Positions 1 to 13,193 are shown, counted from the stretch's first letter. The stretch is DNA of 64,000 nt from Pachyseris speciosa (GCA_016490735.1 JAEMWC010000751.1:1-64000), one strand, 5' to 3'. Numbers and translations: made by a program. The notes: generated by a model not told the origin, from the letters alone.

Positions 1-2560
1 AAAGCCCAGACCTTCTAATTTAATAGACATCCCACGAGTAATGAATTATGAATCCCAAAATTATAGGGAGCACACAACGGTTTGAAGTAGTGATGATGCG
101 TATCCCTTTTGGATTTTACAAATACTGGAACGCGCGACACCCGTGATCACTTAGTGTTTCAACTTTCGTCATTTGTTTGAGCACGCGAAATAATGTGACC
201 GTGGCGATTTCCCGTCAGAAACCACGTATTTATATCCTCTCGAGTCACCCCCATTGTAACTATTATACAAACGGATCACTTTTATTCTAGCCTGCAGCAA
301 CCCTCATGTTGCGTGCAGAAAGTTCAATCGCTTAATAACTGAGTTAGCCGGAGGGTCCGTAGTGGTGGTTCGTTTGCATAAAACATTGGTGCCGGTTTCG
401 CGAATTTCAACGTTTGTAGTTTTGACTTAGAATATTCACTAAGCGGTGCTCTTTACAAGGAGCGATAAATCGTTACTACTAACGACGGCCTTTCCAGCTT
501 TTAGCTCATCTTATATTCTACGCGCGACGATCAAAATCAAACATAATTTTTCTCCCCGCTTGTTTCGCTGGCTAGTAGAGTCTGGATATCTTTTCTATGG
601 CCTGAAACCTCTCCTGTGCCTGTTACCAAGTCTGTTAAATGGAGAATACAAGAGACGCTTTAATTTTATTGTGTTCTCTTTCTTTGTGGATCGTTAATCT
701 GAATGGTTGCGTGCTCAGGAGACATAGTTATGCTTTTTCTTCACCCACGCACGCGTCAGTAATTGTTTTTTTCTTCTTCTTTTCCAGGGTAAGTTACTTC
801 TGCTATGATCGCCAAGAGATGATCATATATTTGTATTAGCTTGTATTAGATTTATTGCTGGCACATATTTAGACATTTTATGAAATTTGCGAAATATAAA
901 TTGTATTTATTATCATCATCATCGTTATTCTCTTCTTCTTCTTCTTCTTCTTCTTCTTCTTCTTTCCTCTTCTTCTACTTCTTCTTCTTCTTCTTCTTCT
1001 TTCTTCTTCTTCTTCTTCTTCTTTATTATATTATTATTATTATTATTATTATAATCATCATTATATAATTATGATTATGTTATTGTTAGTTAGTGTTCAT
1101 TTTATTCCCTCTTGACTCACCTATTCCTGATAAAAAGAGCCAGAAAAAATAACGAAAAGAAAGAAAGAAAAATTCACGGACTCATATTTTATCGCTGCAA
1201 AGGCTGAAAGCAGACACGTATAATTTCACGGCAACAAAACGTTGTTTAATTTCTTAACAGTAACTGTAACCGTAACAAGTTCAAACTAAACAAACTTTGC
1301 GGTGATTTATCTCAAAATTTCTTTTTAGGATAAGAGGATTTCATGTTTATAAGGACTTGTGGATTCTTAGCCTCCTACTCAGACATCTTTGGGCTCGTCA
1401 CGCTTTCCTCCCACACAAACGTCTGCTCAACGGAACTGCCATGTCCGTTCGCGGCGGCTAGCCTTTGTCTGAAAGAAACCAACAACGAGCTGCGTAAGAA
1501 TGGTAATCGACAGCCGTGGAGTAAATTATTAAAAATGTTGGAAATTGAATTTCCGGTAACGAACCCAGTGCATGCAAAACAGTTTTACGGGCCCGAAACG
1601 TTTTCGGGTCTTGAGAAAGGGCGTCTGATGAGCCGAGTTTGCGAATCGCGGGTTAATATATGAGCTTTTTGGCCAGATAAACGAAACTGTCAGTAAATAT
1701 CCCAGTGTCCTTATTAAGCGGGTGTCCGTAGAAGCTGAGTTTCACTAAAAGCATATTAAATAGCGAAAGCCTCGGGGATAAAAAAATCTTTGCGTGTGAC
1801 CGTGGTCAGAGTTTGTAATCAGTTGATAACATAGGGCGCTTTCCATTTGAATCGAAAAACTGGGGAGAATTTTCGGTTAAAAGGAACAGGACAAATTTTT
1901 CTCAATCAAAATGTAACGGGGCGAGCGTGTTCCTTTTGCACTGAGTCACTCTTTAAGAGATTGGGTATGAAAAAAACACCACCTAACCGCGCTTTAATTC
2001 ATCAGAGGAGCATGGAACTAGTGGGACGCCGCAGAAGGTACAGGATTTTTTGGTCATTCCGGTAAAACCAGAAAAGAGTTATTCCTTTTTTTTTTTTTGC
2101 GAAAAAATTTCCGCTGGAAATGACTGTTCTAGTTTGATTTACCACCGGAACAACCGGTTTTTCCATGCAAAAGGAAAGCGCCCATAGATCAGAAGAGGTG
2201 GGTGTGGGGCGTATTGCTGCTTTTGGTTTTTATCACTCCCGTGACCGAGTAGTGGTTTCATTTTCGCGTGTGAATTTGCGACGTCATTTCATTGCTTTTC
2301 CGTAGTCAACGTCACTGGTTATTCCGTAGTCAACGCCCTTTATTTCCCAGCGCGATTCTAGCTGTTTTCTTTTCAACTATACGTTAATACTGTTCCAGTC
2401 CAATGGAGGGTAAGAATTCACCACGCCAGCTAAGGCGGTTTGAGAGGGAAGTAATTAGGGACAAGTGGAAGCGAGAGAGAACGAACAATTAGGACGAACT
2501 AATAAGGAAGGGGGTGAAAGCACTATAGAGTAATGCGTGGAGTATGCAGAGATAAGCGGA
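1..2560. repeat. Duplicated segment, copy 1
   Basis: Bases 1-890 recur at about 6,748-7,690. Bases 1,095-1,995 recur at about 9,765-10,740. Bases 1,997-2,560 recur at about 16,138-16,700. Read together, copy 2 is the same segment interrupted by extra DNA (7,800-9,760) and by a retroelement composite (10,745-16,127). No gene is recognisable in it; the ORFs are short and contain no known domain. Divergence is modest (scattered indels and substitutions), so this is an old but recognisable segmental or repeat-family duplication. Confidence 0.75.
905..1062. repeat. TCA/TCT/ATT microsatellite
   Basis: Runs of TCA, then TTC/TCT, then ATT triplets. It creates a spurious poly-Ser/Phe/Ile reading frame at 880-1068 that is not a gene. 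The matching place in copy 2 (7,699-7,790) has a related but differently expanded array. Confidence 0.9.
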
Positions 2561-2997
2561 CTTTGCCTTACAGACAATCGATGCACTTCTTCATGAAAAT
2601 CAACTGGTCATAATTTCATCCCGAACAAATTTGAGGAGATTTTGCTCAACCGTTTTTGGAAGACTCGCTCCAAGGGGCTGACGCAGTTTTAGGGAGATTG
2701 TTTAGGAACACAATCCTCAGCCAATCAACTGAGAGAAATCCGCTAAACTGAGGATGTTTAGAAATGCACTTTATCACTACTGAATTCAGTGCTGAATACC
2801 GTAATATTGAGTATGCAGAGATAGACAATCGATATACATTTCCACGTGAAAATCAACTGGTAATTCATCCCGAACAAATTTAAGGAGATTCTTCTCTAAA
2901 GGAAGATTTTTTTGGATAACAATCGCCAGTCAATCAAACAGAAACCCACTAAAAAGAGACGTTTAGAAATGCACTCTATCAGGCACGTACTAGGCTG

Positions 2998-3390
2998 ACG
3001 TAAAGTGAAAAAAAGTCTCAGACTCACGAAAAACGTCGGTTTTGAGTACAAAAAATAAAAACCTCAATTACCTTTCAAAGGACTTTTCTTACTATCTACC
3101 TTTCACCTCGTTTAACCTGCAGCCAAGCTTAGGAGTCAATATTGTCCTTAGCTGGGCCCATGTTCCACACCTGTCACTTTCAGTTCATGTGATCCGAAAA
3201 CCGAGCTTGTTTTCAAAATGGCTGCCGACTTGCAGTAGGAAAAAAAATCGTAATAAGTTCAAGTTGTAAACTGGTTCGAGCGTAATTCTTTTTAAAAACC
3301 TTTCCTTATCAAGGAAGGAATGTGCAAAATACGTAAAAAAAATTTTTCGTGCGAGTACTCTTTCATCCCCTCCCCTCCCCTCCCCTCCCA
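2998..3390. repeat. Dispersed repeat, copy A (pair with 5,788-6,195)
   Basis: The stretch from the GTAAAGTGAAAAA start through the T/C-rich CCCCTCCCCT tract is repeated nearly base for base at 5,788-6,195. The two copies bracket the GPCR pseudogene in direct orientation. No coding content is seen. Confidence 0.75.
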
Positions 3391-3874
3391 TCCCATTGCT
3401 TGATATGCATGTTAATTGGCCCTCTTCAATTCTTTTGTCTTTTTACATGTTGACGAGGCAAAGGTGGTTAATTAACATTCAAACAAAGAAAATTATGAAT
3501 TGGCTGCCATGTTGGAATAAGGTGTAGTTATAGACCTCTTTCTATGCAACGTGACACTCAATAGCCATCTATCCACTGAATACTTTCTAATCTTTAAATA
3601 AGTTATCAGTTGATTCTGTCGACTGCAGGTGTAAACATCTAATACTTACTGCTTGCTGGAAGAACTGAAACATACATAAAAGTTAATGAACGTCTAGTTG
3701 AATAAAAATGAATTTCAGCCAGTCGAAATTATGATAACCAGCTTCCAGTCTGGTGTCGAGTGTCTCCTTTTTCATTTGCCACAGTTAAAGAGAATAAAAT
3801 TGTTATCGTTTTTTCTTTATAGAAAACCTTTACCATGGACATTGAACATTATACACGTCCGAGCAACACCCTCT

Positions 3875-3906
<32 letters not shown>

Positions 3907-4647
3907 AATTTAAAATTGAGGACACAAACGGGATGCTGGTAACTCAAAATTCACGAGATGCAAAAAACAAACATCCAAAACAGATTTCTTTTTTATGCAC
4001 GAAGCTAAATTTACACTCCTAATTTTCGCCTAGTAATTTAAGGTTAAATTTTAATAAAACTAAACTAAACGCAAAATTAGGCAGAAGTGACAACTTCTAG
4101 TATTCACAAACCTCCATGTTAACATATTAACGAGGCCTTCTTTTGAATATTAAATAATTGCTTAGTTGACGCCATTTTCTATTCCTAACAAATGGAAAGC
4201 TGGTAAAGCAATTTTAAGAGCCTGGAGATCGAGTACGTATTTCAGAAAGTCTGTTCAAACAACCTTCCTCATACTAAGGTTTCTTTGTGCTAGTTGAGTG
4301 TTTATGGCTTTAATATGTGGAAGCATACATAAAAAGCCCCCACCCCCACCCCTCCCCCCTCCCGAACCAAAAAAAATACCCAAACAAACCAGCATGTTGT
4401 TCGAACATGTTTTTGTGTTCACCCATCAGTCTAATTGCGGTAATTGACTGCCCAGGGTGCCCCAGCTAAGGTTCGGAAATCGTGTCTCGACAGATGAATT
4501 TTAACGTCATAATTATTGTTCCGAAAGACATAAAATCAAAGGCAAGGAAGCCCAACAACTCATTCGACATATCTGTCATATAAAGACTTTGATCATAAGA
4601 GAACCACTCCTTCAGCTCCACTCGCTTTCTCTTGCCCTAAAGTGACA
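3391..4647. other. Intergenic stretch, no gene seen
   Basis: A/T-rich sequence with an (AAAT)n microsatellite at about 3,872-3,906 and a C-rich tract at 4,337-4,364. No open frame with a recognisable domain is present on either strand. Confidence 0.6.
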
Positions 4648-5618
4648 TGGCGATGCCAAACGTTACTGCAGATGCCAGCCATAAATCATACGAAATCGAA
4701 GACCGTTATTCTTGAACAGAATTGGCTGAAGGAAGAAACAACGAGCTGATTGCCCTCAGAGCACTAGACATTTTTGTGTCCGTCACCGCATCTCTGGGGA
4801 ATGCTCTGATCCTAGCTGCCCTTCACAAGGAATCTTCTCTTCATCCGCCGTCCAAACTCTTGTTTCGTAACCTGGCGACAACTGATCTTGCTGTCGGTAT
4901 CATAGCAATGCCACTTGGTTTGTCTTATTTGATATCTTCAATGAATGAACAATGGGATATTTGTCGCTTCGCATTTGTAAGTTTTACATGTCACAAGCTA
5001 TATTTTGAGTGCAGTGTCATTGTTAACACTGACGTACCGCAATAAGCGTAGACAGACTTCTCGCTCTGTTGTTAGGGCTCAGATACAGACAAGTTGTAAC
5101 TTAATAATTAAACCGAATCCATGTAATTGTCATCCGTTTTTGGTTTTATTGTATTATCGTTTCAACAACGTACTTGTTGTCTTATTACATAACTTCATGG
5201 TGGGGCAACGGTGATGAAATACTTTGTATAATCACCTCAGTCTTCTCTTACACAAAGATATTCTTCACTGTCAGGCGTCATTACATATACATTATTGCAT
5301 TACTGCTGCCGTGGGCCGAGCCCACATAGGCGTCATAACCAAGTTGAAGCACAAGGACAGCAAAACCAAAATGTTCTACCGAACAGTGCACTGTGGGTGC
5401 AGGTAGCATTAGTTGTTTGTTATCTACCATATGTCATAACAGAGATCCTTGTTCTTCGAAGAGGGCTATCGCCAACCGTTCTTGTCGCTAGGGCATTCGC
5501 ATCGGCTTTAGTTTGGCTAAATTCGTCATTAAACCCAATTCTTTACTGTTGGAGGATCAGAGAAGTGCGTCAAGCAGTGAAAGATATAGTCAAAGGACTG
5601 TTTTGCTCATCAAGTTAA
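4648..5618 (+). pseudogene. Class A (rhodopsin-family) GPCR pseudogene
   Basis: The N-terminus starts at the ATG at 4,648 (with an N-V-T glycosylation-type site), then a stop and frameshift occur near 4,711. From 4,722 a frame encodes a TM1-like segment (SLGNALILAAL, with the GN of TM1) and a TM2-like segment (LATTDLAVGIIAMPL, with the L-x-x-x-D core), followed by WDICRF before TM3. After about 5,000 the frame breaks again. A DRY-like SVDRLLAL helix end is readable in a third frame near 5,055. TM6/TM7 appear at 5,400-5,618, ending in NSSLNPILYCW (the NPxxY-type motif) and a short tail. Class A receptors of the adenosine/melanocortin-like cnidarian expansion are usually single-exon and about 300-350 aa, which fits the span. 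At least three frame breaks make this a dead copy. The ligand class cannot be told. Confidence 0.8.
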
Positions 5619-5787
5619 TGTTTAAGTTGTGTACTGTCTTACTGTCATTCAATTCTTGTGTGATTGAATAGTAAAACAAAATACAATACATTATTTCGAA
5701 TGTTGTAATTTTTTATGCTTCGATGTATTAATAAGGCAGATGTGGTCCTCCCAATAAACAGTAAAATGGCGAATAGACTGGTGAAAA

Positions 5788-6195
5788 TCGTAAAGTGAAA
5801 AACGTCAAAAGAAACAAAAAACCGTCGTTTTTGAGTACAAAAAGTAAAAACCTCAATTACCTTTCAAAGGACTTTTCTTACTATTTATCTTTCACCTCGT
5901 TTAACCTGCAGCCAAACTTAAGAGTCAATATGATCCTAAGCTGGGCCCATTTTCCACACCTGTCACGTTTCAGTTCATGTGATCCTAAAACTGAACTTTT
6001 TTTTTCAAAATGGCTGCTGATTTGCCGTAGAAAAAAAAAATCTTAATAAATTCCATTTGTAAACTGGTTCGAGCGTAATTCCTTTTGAAAACCTTTCCTT
6101 GTTATCAAAGAAGGAAAATACGTAAAAAAGAGACAAATTTTCGTGCGAGTACACTCTCCTCCCCTCTCCTCCCCTCGTCTTCTCTCCTCTTCTTT
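5788..6195. repeat. Dispersed repeat, copy B
   Basis: Second copy of the repeat at 2,998-3,390, in the same orientation. The pyrimidine-rich tail is longer here. Confidence 0.75.
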
Positions 6196-6747
6196 CCCCT
6201 CTCCTCCCCCAATTTTATCGTTTTCCCCGTGGGGAAGTACCGTGTTCGTGGCCACAACTTTTTTTTCTCTTCCCGTGCACGTGGTTCGTTCCTTCCTCTT
6301 CTAGTTCCTTTTCCATATTCTGCTTACAACAAAGAGAAATATGAGATACGTAACGCCTTCATAAATACAGTCCTGCACGTGTGCTCATCATTTTGGCTAA
6401 CGATTTGCTTGCTCATGCTTTTTATTTTCCCACTTAATTTACGAAGACGCTCTCGATAAAGAAGAAGGACTATTCCATGAAAAACCTGAGACGTGGGAAT
6501 TATCATTTCCCGGCGAGTTTAAACCGCATGCTTTAACAGGAAGCTAAGATGTTGAACCTTGACCACTCACTGTTTCAGAAGAAATAAACTAAAACTTTAG
6601 AACTTCCTAAACATGCCACGTCTCTTGTTTCTTTGAATTTAACACAAACCAAGACTGTGGCGAGATTCTCTTAGGGGCTCACACACTTTAACAGATACGA
6701 TAAGGCTCTCGCGGATATATATTTAAAGTAACTGGCATTACCATGCT

Positions 6748-7690
6748 AAAGCCCAGACCTTCTAATTTAATAGACATCCCATTATGAATTCCAAAATTAG
6801 GGAGCACAACGGTTTGAAGTAGTGATGATGCGTATCCCTTTTGGATTTTACGAAATACTGGAACGCGCGCACCCGTGATCACTTAGTGTTTCAACTTTCG
6901 TGATCTGTTTGAGCACGCGAAGATCATGTGACGGGGGCAATTTCCGTCAGAAACCACTTATAGTATTTGTCGAGTCACCGTCTATAGTAATTTATACAAA
7001 CGGACCACTTTTAGTCTAGCCTGCAGCAACCTTTACGTTGCGTGTAGAAAGTTCCATCGCTTAATTACTGAGTCGCCGGAGGGTCCGTAGTGGTCGTTTG
7101 CACATTGGTGCCGGTATCACTAAGCGGTGCTCTTTACAATGAGCAATAAATCGTTTCTACTAACGACGGCTGTTTAAGGTTTTAGCCCAGAGATAGATAA
7201 CGGTCCAGGGATTCGGGTTGGTCCACCATAACTTGGAAAACACTAGCATGCTATGGTGCTGGAAAAATATTTGCGCGAGAGTCTGATCCGCGCGCGCTTA
7301 CATCCACGCACGCACGCACGCGGATCAAAATCAAACGCAATTTTTCTCCATCGCTTGTTTCGCGGGCTAGTAGAGTCAGTATATTTTTTCTATGTCCTGA
7401 AACCTCTCCTGTGCATATTACCAAGTCTGTTAAATGGAGAATTCAAGAAGTGCTTTTTATGTTTTTGTGTTCTATTTGTTCATGGATCGTTCATCTGTAT
7501 GGTTGCGTGCTCAGGAGACACAGTTATGCTTCCTCTTCACCCACGCATACGTGAGTGATTGCTTTTTCTTCCTCTTTCCAAGGTAAGTTACTTCTGCTAC
7601 GATCGCCTAGAGATGATTATATATTTGTAGTAGCTTGTATTAGATTTGTTGCTGGCACATATTTAGACATTTTATGAAATTTGCGTAATA
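6748..7690. repeat. Duplicated segment, copy 2 (first part)
   Basis: Matches 1-890 in direct orientation, with small deletions (for example the region equal to 400-430 is missing) and an insertion around 7,190-7,320. Confidence 0.75.
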
Positions 7691-8335
7691 TAAATTGTAT
7701 CATCATCATCATCATCATCATCATCATTATTGTTAGTATTATTATTATTGTTATTATTATTATGATTATTATTATTATTATTATACGGATTACTAAATGC
7801 TTCATTATTATTAAAATTTTTATTATTATGATGATGATATGCGCAAATAAATGATTAAAATTATTGTCATTATTATTATTGTTATTATTATTAGATAATT
7901 ACAATATTATTATTATTATTAGATAAGCATTTTTAAAAATATTTATGTTATTGATTAATATTATCGATATGTAAATAGGTATTCTTTTCATTTGTTATTT
8001 ATGTGCGCGTTTACAATTATTATTATTATTATTATTATTATTATACGGATTACTAAATGCTTCATTATTATTAAAATTATTATTATTATTATTACTATGA
8101 TATGTGGAAATAAATGATTAAACTTATTAAAATTATTGTCATTATTATTATTATTAGATAATTATATTATTATTATTATTATTATTAGATAAGCATTTTT
8201 AAAAATATTTATGTTATTAATTAATATTATCGATATGAAAATAGGTATTCTTTTCATTTTTTATTTAGGTGCGCTTTTACAATTATTATTATTATTATTA
8301 TTATTATATTATGATTATATTATTGTTAGTTATTA
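7690..8335. repeat. ATT/ATC-rich microsatellite with internal tandem duplication
   Basis: Long ATT and ATC triplet tracts. A unit of about 260 bp containing the unique words ACGGATTACTAAATGCTTC and TTATGTTATTAATTAATATT-like sequence occurs at about 7,785-8,040 and again at about 8,045-8,300, so the microsatellite grew by duplicating a larger block. No gene. Confidence 0.75.
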
Positions 8336-8475
8336 CTCGGGCTGCGCGCGTCTCGCGCGTCGCCCGGGTCTAAGATTACCGACGGTTATTCTTTTTCGTC
8401 GTCGAGTATCATCCACAAAGTGCACTTCCGGCGTTTCTGCGCAAGCGCTAACTATTTTTAACAGAGTGATGCCTG

Positions 8476-8997
8476 TTGTCACGTATCGGAAAATGTCGAT
8501 TCACCTTGTGTCTTTTGAAGTCTGAACAAACAATATGTTAAGAGAAGTGTCTATGCGAATGATTGCAAGTTCAACGGCGAGAAGAAAGCTTTTAACATGA
8601 GTAAACTTAACTCCAGATGGACTGCCGTTTTTTCTCGTGTCTTCTTCAGTAGACTGCGAGTAGTCTCTAATTTTGGCCATGGATTGTGGGGCGGGCGAAA
8701 GACACGTGCGCGCGCGAAGTTGCGAGGAGACGTGACGCGAGGGGAGCGCCAAAAATTAGAGACTACAGACAAAGGGAGTTTGACCTTTCGCGGCCAAGTG
8801 ATTCGGAAGTATAAATCTCATATCAACAGCAAGAATGATACTTGTTGTCACGTATCGGAAAACGTCGATTCACCTTGTGTCTTTGAAGTCTGAACAACTA
8901 ATATGTTAAGAGAAGTGTCTATACGAATGTTTGCAAGTTCAACAGCGAGAAGAAAGCTCTTAACATGACCAAAATTTAACTCCAGATGGACTGCCGT
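8476..8997. repeat. Direct repeat pair flanking a small foldback
   Basis: A block of about 150 bp at 8,476-8,626 recurs at 8,842-8,997. Between them, 8,654-8,766 has inverted ends (GTAGTCTCTAATTTTGGC and its near complement GCCAAAAATTAGAGACTAC), as expected of a small MITE. Confidence 0.65.
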
Positions 8998-9764
8998 GTT
9001 CCCCGTATCTGCTCCATTGAGATGTACATTTTGTTGAATAACTCAAGTACGGGATATCACACACCCCTGAGATTTTGTTTGACAGGTAGTTAATTTACTA
9101 TTTTCCCACAACATCTCAATTTCTAGACTTTAATTTTTGAATGATAAGCGATTAGTTTTTACAAATGTACTAGCGGCTTGAAACTGTCCAGAAACGTTCC
9201 TTTCTTGTGTTTCAAATGACCCTGGATTGACGTATTTGTAAACAGTTTCACTCTGCTAATTAATTTTCTACTCACATTTCACCGAGACTCCATTCACATT
9301 TATGCGAAAAAATCCTACATCGTTCGATAAGCGTTTCCTTTCTCAAACAATTATCCATCGAAGCGAAAACAAGTGTGCTTAGTTTTTTTTTTTTGGAATC
9401 AATACACTATTTTTATCACCTTGCATAATGATAAACCTCTGTGGCCTAAAGGTCATTGTTCCTGCCTGTGACGCAGCTAAACCGCCGGGTTCGATGTCCT
9501 TTAGTGGTATATATCACGGACTTTATTTTTTCTGTTTCTCTTTTTCTTGTTCTTTTAGAAATATTTTTTACAAGTGTTATAATTATTATTCTCAATGGTT
9601 GAGCTGTATTTTAGAGGAATATATGTTGATAGGGGTCTAAAGAAATAGACTCCAACACAAGCTAAACACAATGCGTCCGATGTAAGAAAGACAGACTTCC
9701 AGTTAGGGATACAATACTGTTTTTTGCAAGCCCGAGTTTAGGCTAATTGTAGCCTTTTGTTGTT

Positions 9765-10744
9765 CATTTCATTCCTCTTGACTCACCTATTCCTGATAAA
9801 AAGAGCCAGAAAAAAAATAAGGAAAAGAAAGAAAGAAAATCGTCACGGACTCATATTTTTTCGCTGCAAAGGCTGAAGCAGTCACGTATAATTTCACGGC
9901 AACAAAACGCTGTTTAATTTCTTAACAGTAACTGTAACCGTAACAAGTTCTAAATAAACAAAATTTGCTGTAATTTATCTGGAAATTTCTTTCTGGATAA
10001 GAGGATTTCATGTTTAGAAGGACTGGTGGATTCCCAGCCTCCTACTCAGACATCTTTGGGCTCGTCACGCGTTCCTCCCCCACAAACTTCTGCTCAACAG
10101 AACTGCCACTTCCGTTCGCGGGCGGTTAGCCTTTGTTTTAAAGAAACCAACAACGAGCTGCGTAAGAATGACAATCGACACCCTTTGATTAATTTCCGCC
10201 AAATGATTCACGTGCATCGTCTGGGAAAATAAATCTCATGGAGTAATTTCTGCCCAACGATTCACATGCATCGTACGGGAAAAATAAATCCCGAGGTCGA
10301 AGTCCTACTTTGCACAAATTTGCACAAATTTTTTGGGCCAGAAACGTTTTCGGGTCTTGAGAAACGGGCTCCTGATCAAAGTTTGTGAATCGCGGGTTAA
10401 TCAGTTTATGAGCTTTTTGCCCGGACAAACGAAACTGTCAGTAATATCCGAGTGTCCTTATTAAGCGGGTGTTCGTAGAAGCGGGGTTTCACTATAAGCC
10501 CATATTAAATAGCGAAAGGAAATATGTTTGCATGTGACCGTGGTAAGAGTTTGTAATCAGTTGATAACATTGGGCGCTTTCCATTTGAATGGGAAAACTG
10601 GGGAGAATTTTCGGTTAAAAGGAACAGGCCAAATTTGTCTCAATCAAAACGGAGCGGGACGAGCGTGTTCCTTTTGCACTGAGTCACTCTTTAAGAGACT
10701 GGGTATTAACCAAAATACCACCAAACCGCGACAGGAGCGGTCAC
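9765..10744. repeat. Duplicated segment, copy 2 (second part)
   Basis: Matches 1,095-1,995 in direct orientation. It is cut at about 10,745 by the retroelement composite and resumes at about 16,128. Confidence 0.75.
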
Positions 10745-10746
10745 AG

Positions 10747-10945
10747 TGATATGTGTATCCTCATACACATATCACCTGTGAAATGTGTATCCCCTTCTCA
10801 TATTACTTCAGTGTTTTGTCATCTGTCATAGTACCTACGCGTGTTGTACTAGCCGCGTAGGCCTGGACCGAGTTATGAACATGTGGTCCATCATGGCGGC
10901 CGTGTTTGTTCAATGTGGAATAAACTTACGAGTACATACTATTTC
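10747..10945 (+). repeat. Probable 5' LTR of a Ty3/Gypsy element
   Basis: Starts with the TGTGTATCC-type end repeats, contains AATAAA at about 10,919, and stops just before a primer-binding-site-like sequence. No direct-orientation 3' LTR is present in the window; only inverted related ends are seen. Confidence 0.5.
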
Positions 10946-10960
10946 TTGGTGTCAGAAGCC
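10946..10960 (+). other. Putative primer binding site
   Basis: TTGGTGTCAGAAGCC directly follows the LTR-like end. TGGTGTCAGAAG-type sites are usual tRNA primer sites of Gypsy-group elements. Confidence 0.5.
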
Positions 10961-11156
10961 GGATTTCTTCGAGTAAACAAGCAACAAATGCACATGGAAC
11001 TCTTCAAGTGAAAATAACGGAACTTTTCACGTCAGTTCTTCATAAAGTTCAAGTTTCAACAATCGATCGACTCGATCGCCATCAGTTCAAGTTTCAAATT
11101 TCAAGCTTCTTAATTCGCATTCAAACCAGCGTCTTATCTCACCTCAAACAACAACC

Positions 11157-12072
11157 ATGGATCAATTTACGATTCCTTCGATGGACTGGTCGACACCAGG
11201 TGATATCCACAAGCGATTCAAGATTTTCAAACAAAAGTGCCGTCTCATTTTCGATGGGCCTCTCTTACACAAAACAGAAGGTCAAAAGGCTAGACTGCTC
11301 TTGCTATGGGCCGGCGACAAAGGATTAGAGATCTATAATACAGCAACATGGGAAGACGAAGCAGACCAATTCAAGCTTGACCCAATATTCGAGAAGCTAG
11401 AAGCATACACAAGGCCCCAGAGCAACCAAATTCTATCCAGATACCAACTAAGATGCCTTAAACAAGACGGCATGCCCTTGGAAGAATTTCTAACCAAGGC
11501 TCGTACCCTTATTGACGACAGTGGGTATGATCCCGCATTCAAAGATGAAACCCTCCGAGACACGTTGGTGTTTGGCCTTAAGTCAGATAAAGTTAGAAAG
11601 GATGCCATCTCCAAAGGAAACTCTCTTACCTTTCAGCAAGTCTACGACCTAACCAAAACAGAAGAAAGTACCAGGGCAAAGATGCAAGTAATTAGACAAG
11701 GGGAAAAAAAACACTGAATTATACTCCATAAGAAGCAAAAAGAAGGCAGGTTCATTCAAAGGCTCAAGGCAGGCAGCCAGTTCAAAGCACAGTCATTCGA
11801 ACAATGACTTTAAACGCCGCAGTCCATCTGCCAGCAAGCCAAAGTTGAAATTCAAATTCAGTGGTTGTTTCAGATGCGGAAACAAACACAGCAGTGATGC
11901 TACATGCCCGACTACACATGCTACATGCTTGTACTGCAAAAAGACAGGGCATTTCCAGAAGGTATGCATAAAGAAAAGCCTCAAACAAGTGCATGAAATC
12001 TTACAGAGTCCACAGTACCATGGCCAGGAGATCCACTTGCACGACGACGATGGAGAAACCAGTGACTCTTGA
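11157..12072 (+). pseudogene. Retrotransposon Gag (frameshifted) with zinc knuckles
   Basis: The ATG at 11,157 opens a 186-residue capsid-like frame (MDQFTIPSMDW start; helical region with WEDEADQFKLD and LRDTLVFGLKSDKVRKDAI). The frame stops at 11,717 just after an A8 run at 11,705. The nucleocapsid part continues in another frame at 11,845-12,072, with two knuckles: C-x2-C-x4-H-x4-C (CFRCGNKHSSDATC) and C-x2-C-x4-H-x4-C (CLYCKKTGHFQKVC), then an acidic tail. This order (capsid, then CCHC knuckles) is the Gag layout of Ty3/Gypsy elements. The frameshift near 11,710 makes it inactive. Confidence 0.75.
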
Positions 12073-12159
12073 AGTATAAGCAGCTATGATGAAGATGAGG
12101 GAAGTGACCCAGAGCCAATAGCAGTATTATTAAGTACCATTACCTCCGAGAATTCTGTT

Positions 12160-12420
12160 GACAGCATGAGCAGTTACCCTAACAAGATTTACACTACTGT
12201 CAAGATCAACGACCAGCGTAGTATCCAAATGAAAATAGACACGGGAGCAGACACCTGTATCCTTACTACAAACGATTTGCAGAAGCTAGGACTCTCGGTT
12301 GAAATTAAGCCGTGTAGCAGTATACTGTAGGGTTATGGAGGAAATATCATACAAAACCTGGGCACAACAAACCTTCAGGTTGCTTTTAAAGACACCTCAA
12401 TTTGCTGATGCATTACCGCG
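12160..12420 (+). pseudogene. Retropepsin remnant
   Basis: The frame through 12,238-12,252 encodes IDTGADTCIL, the Asp protease DTGA signature, followed by a hydrophobic stretch. A stop at 12,328-12,330 (CTGTAG) interrupts the domain. It belongs to the same Gypsy copy as the Gag upstream. Confidence 0.7.
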
Positions 12421-12423
12421 TGT

Positions 12424-12786
12424 GTGCACAACAATGGAGTACCGGTAATTGAAGTTGAAAACCAGAGAGAAAGCTGTGCCCCCAAATACAGCATACACTT
12501 CATTACAGACACCTCATGCCCTATCGACATTGGCTTGGTGAAGTCAGCATCAGCGAAGGACCTGACAATGCAGTTGTTGAAGAACACTATCTACAATGGA
12601 TGGCCAGGATATAGGAAGCACTGCCCAAAGGAACTATGGGACTACTGGAACATTAGGTGTGATCTAGTTTTGGAAGACGGTCTGATACTTAAAGGAGACC
12701 GAGTAGTACAGAGTGAAAAAACTGAACAACTGGCAAACATTAACAAAACTGTGTTTAGTCACAGTCTGTGTGAGTTGTGTGATTAG
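12424..12786 (+). pseudogene. Pol remnant, reverse transcriptase deleted
   Basis: A 120-codon frame. Its middle (about 12,545-12,715) contains QLLKNTIYNGWP and LVLEDGLILKGDRVV, the pattern found between RNase H and integrase in Gypsy Pol. RT and RNase H are missing between the protease and this piece, so an internal deletion of more than 1.5 kb is inferred. Confidence 0.6.
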
Positions 12787-13010
12787 CGATATTAAATTAT
12801 GCACGAAATTTGAAGCAGTACAACAAGGAGTCTAACTCCGAGTGGGGAGTCATACTCGAACTTTCTGGCAAATCTTCGCAGATCATTTTGTCTTGTTTCG
12901 TTTAACCCTTCAGGGTAAACCTGGTTTTTCACATCTTGCAAAAGGTTTCATATTTTGCGGAATCCATCGCTCGCCGGAATTTGCGGCAAAATCCTGATCA
13001 TCAAGTCTAT
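12708..13010. repeat. Left arm of a long inverted repeat
   Basis: Complementary to 14,980-15,738 with mismatches and a further insert (about 15,110-15,530) in the right arm. Examples: AACAAAACTGTGTTTAGTC here against GACTGTTACTAAACACAGTT there, and the CATCGCTCGCC / GGCGAGCGATG pair. Confidence 0.65.
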
Positions 13011-13193
13011 ATAAAATGCGATGGTTTACAATGTTTATCTCCGCTCTTCGTGCTCTATTTCTTTGCGAATTTCCCGCGAAATCCAGATTTGTTTTGGAGG
13101 GGATACCAAAACACTAGGGATTTGTGTATCCTGGGAGGGTACTGGGGGATACACAAAACACTGAAGTAATATCAGAAGCGGATACACATATCA

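Noticed and set aside
880..1068. 62-residue poly-Ser/Phe/Ile ORF
   Set aside because: Translation of TCT/TTC/ATT microsatellites; no gene.
2400..2480. Exon starting ATGGAGGGTAAGAATTC (also at 16,576)
   Set aside because: Both copies break after about 35-40 codons, have no domain and lie in the repeated segment.
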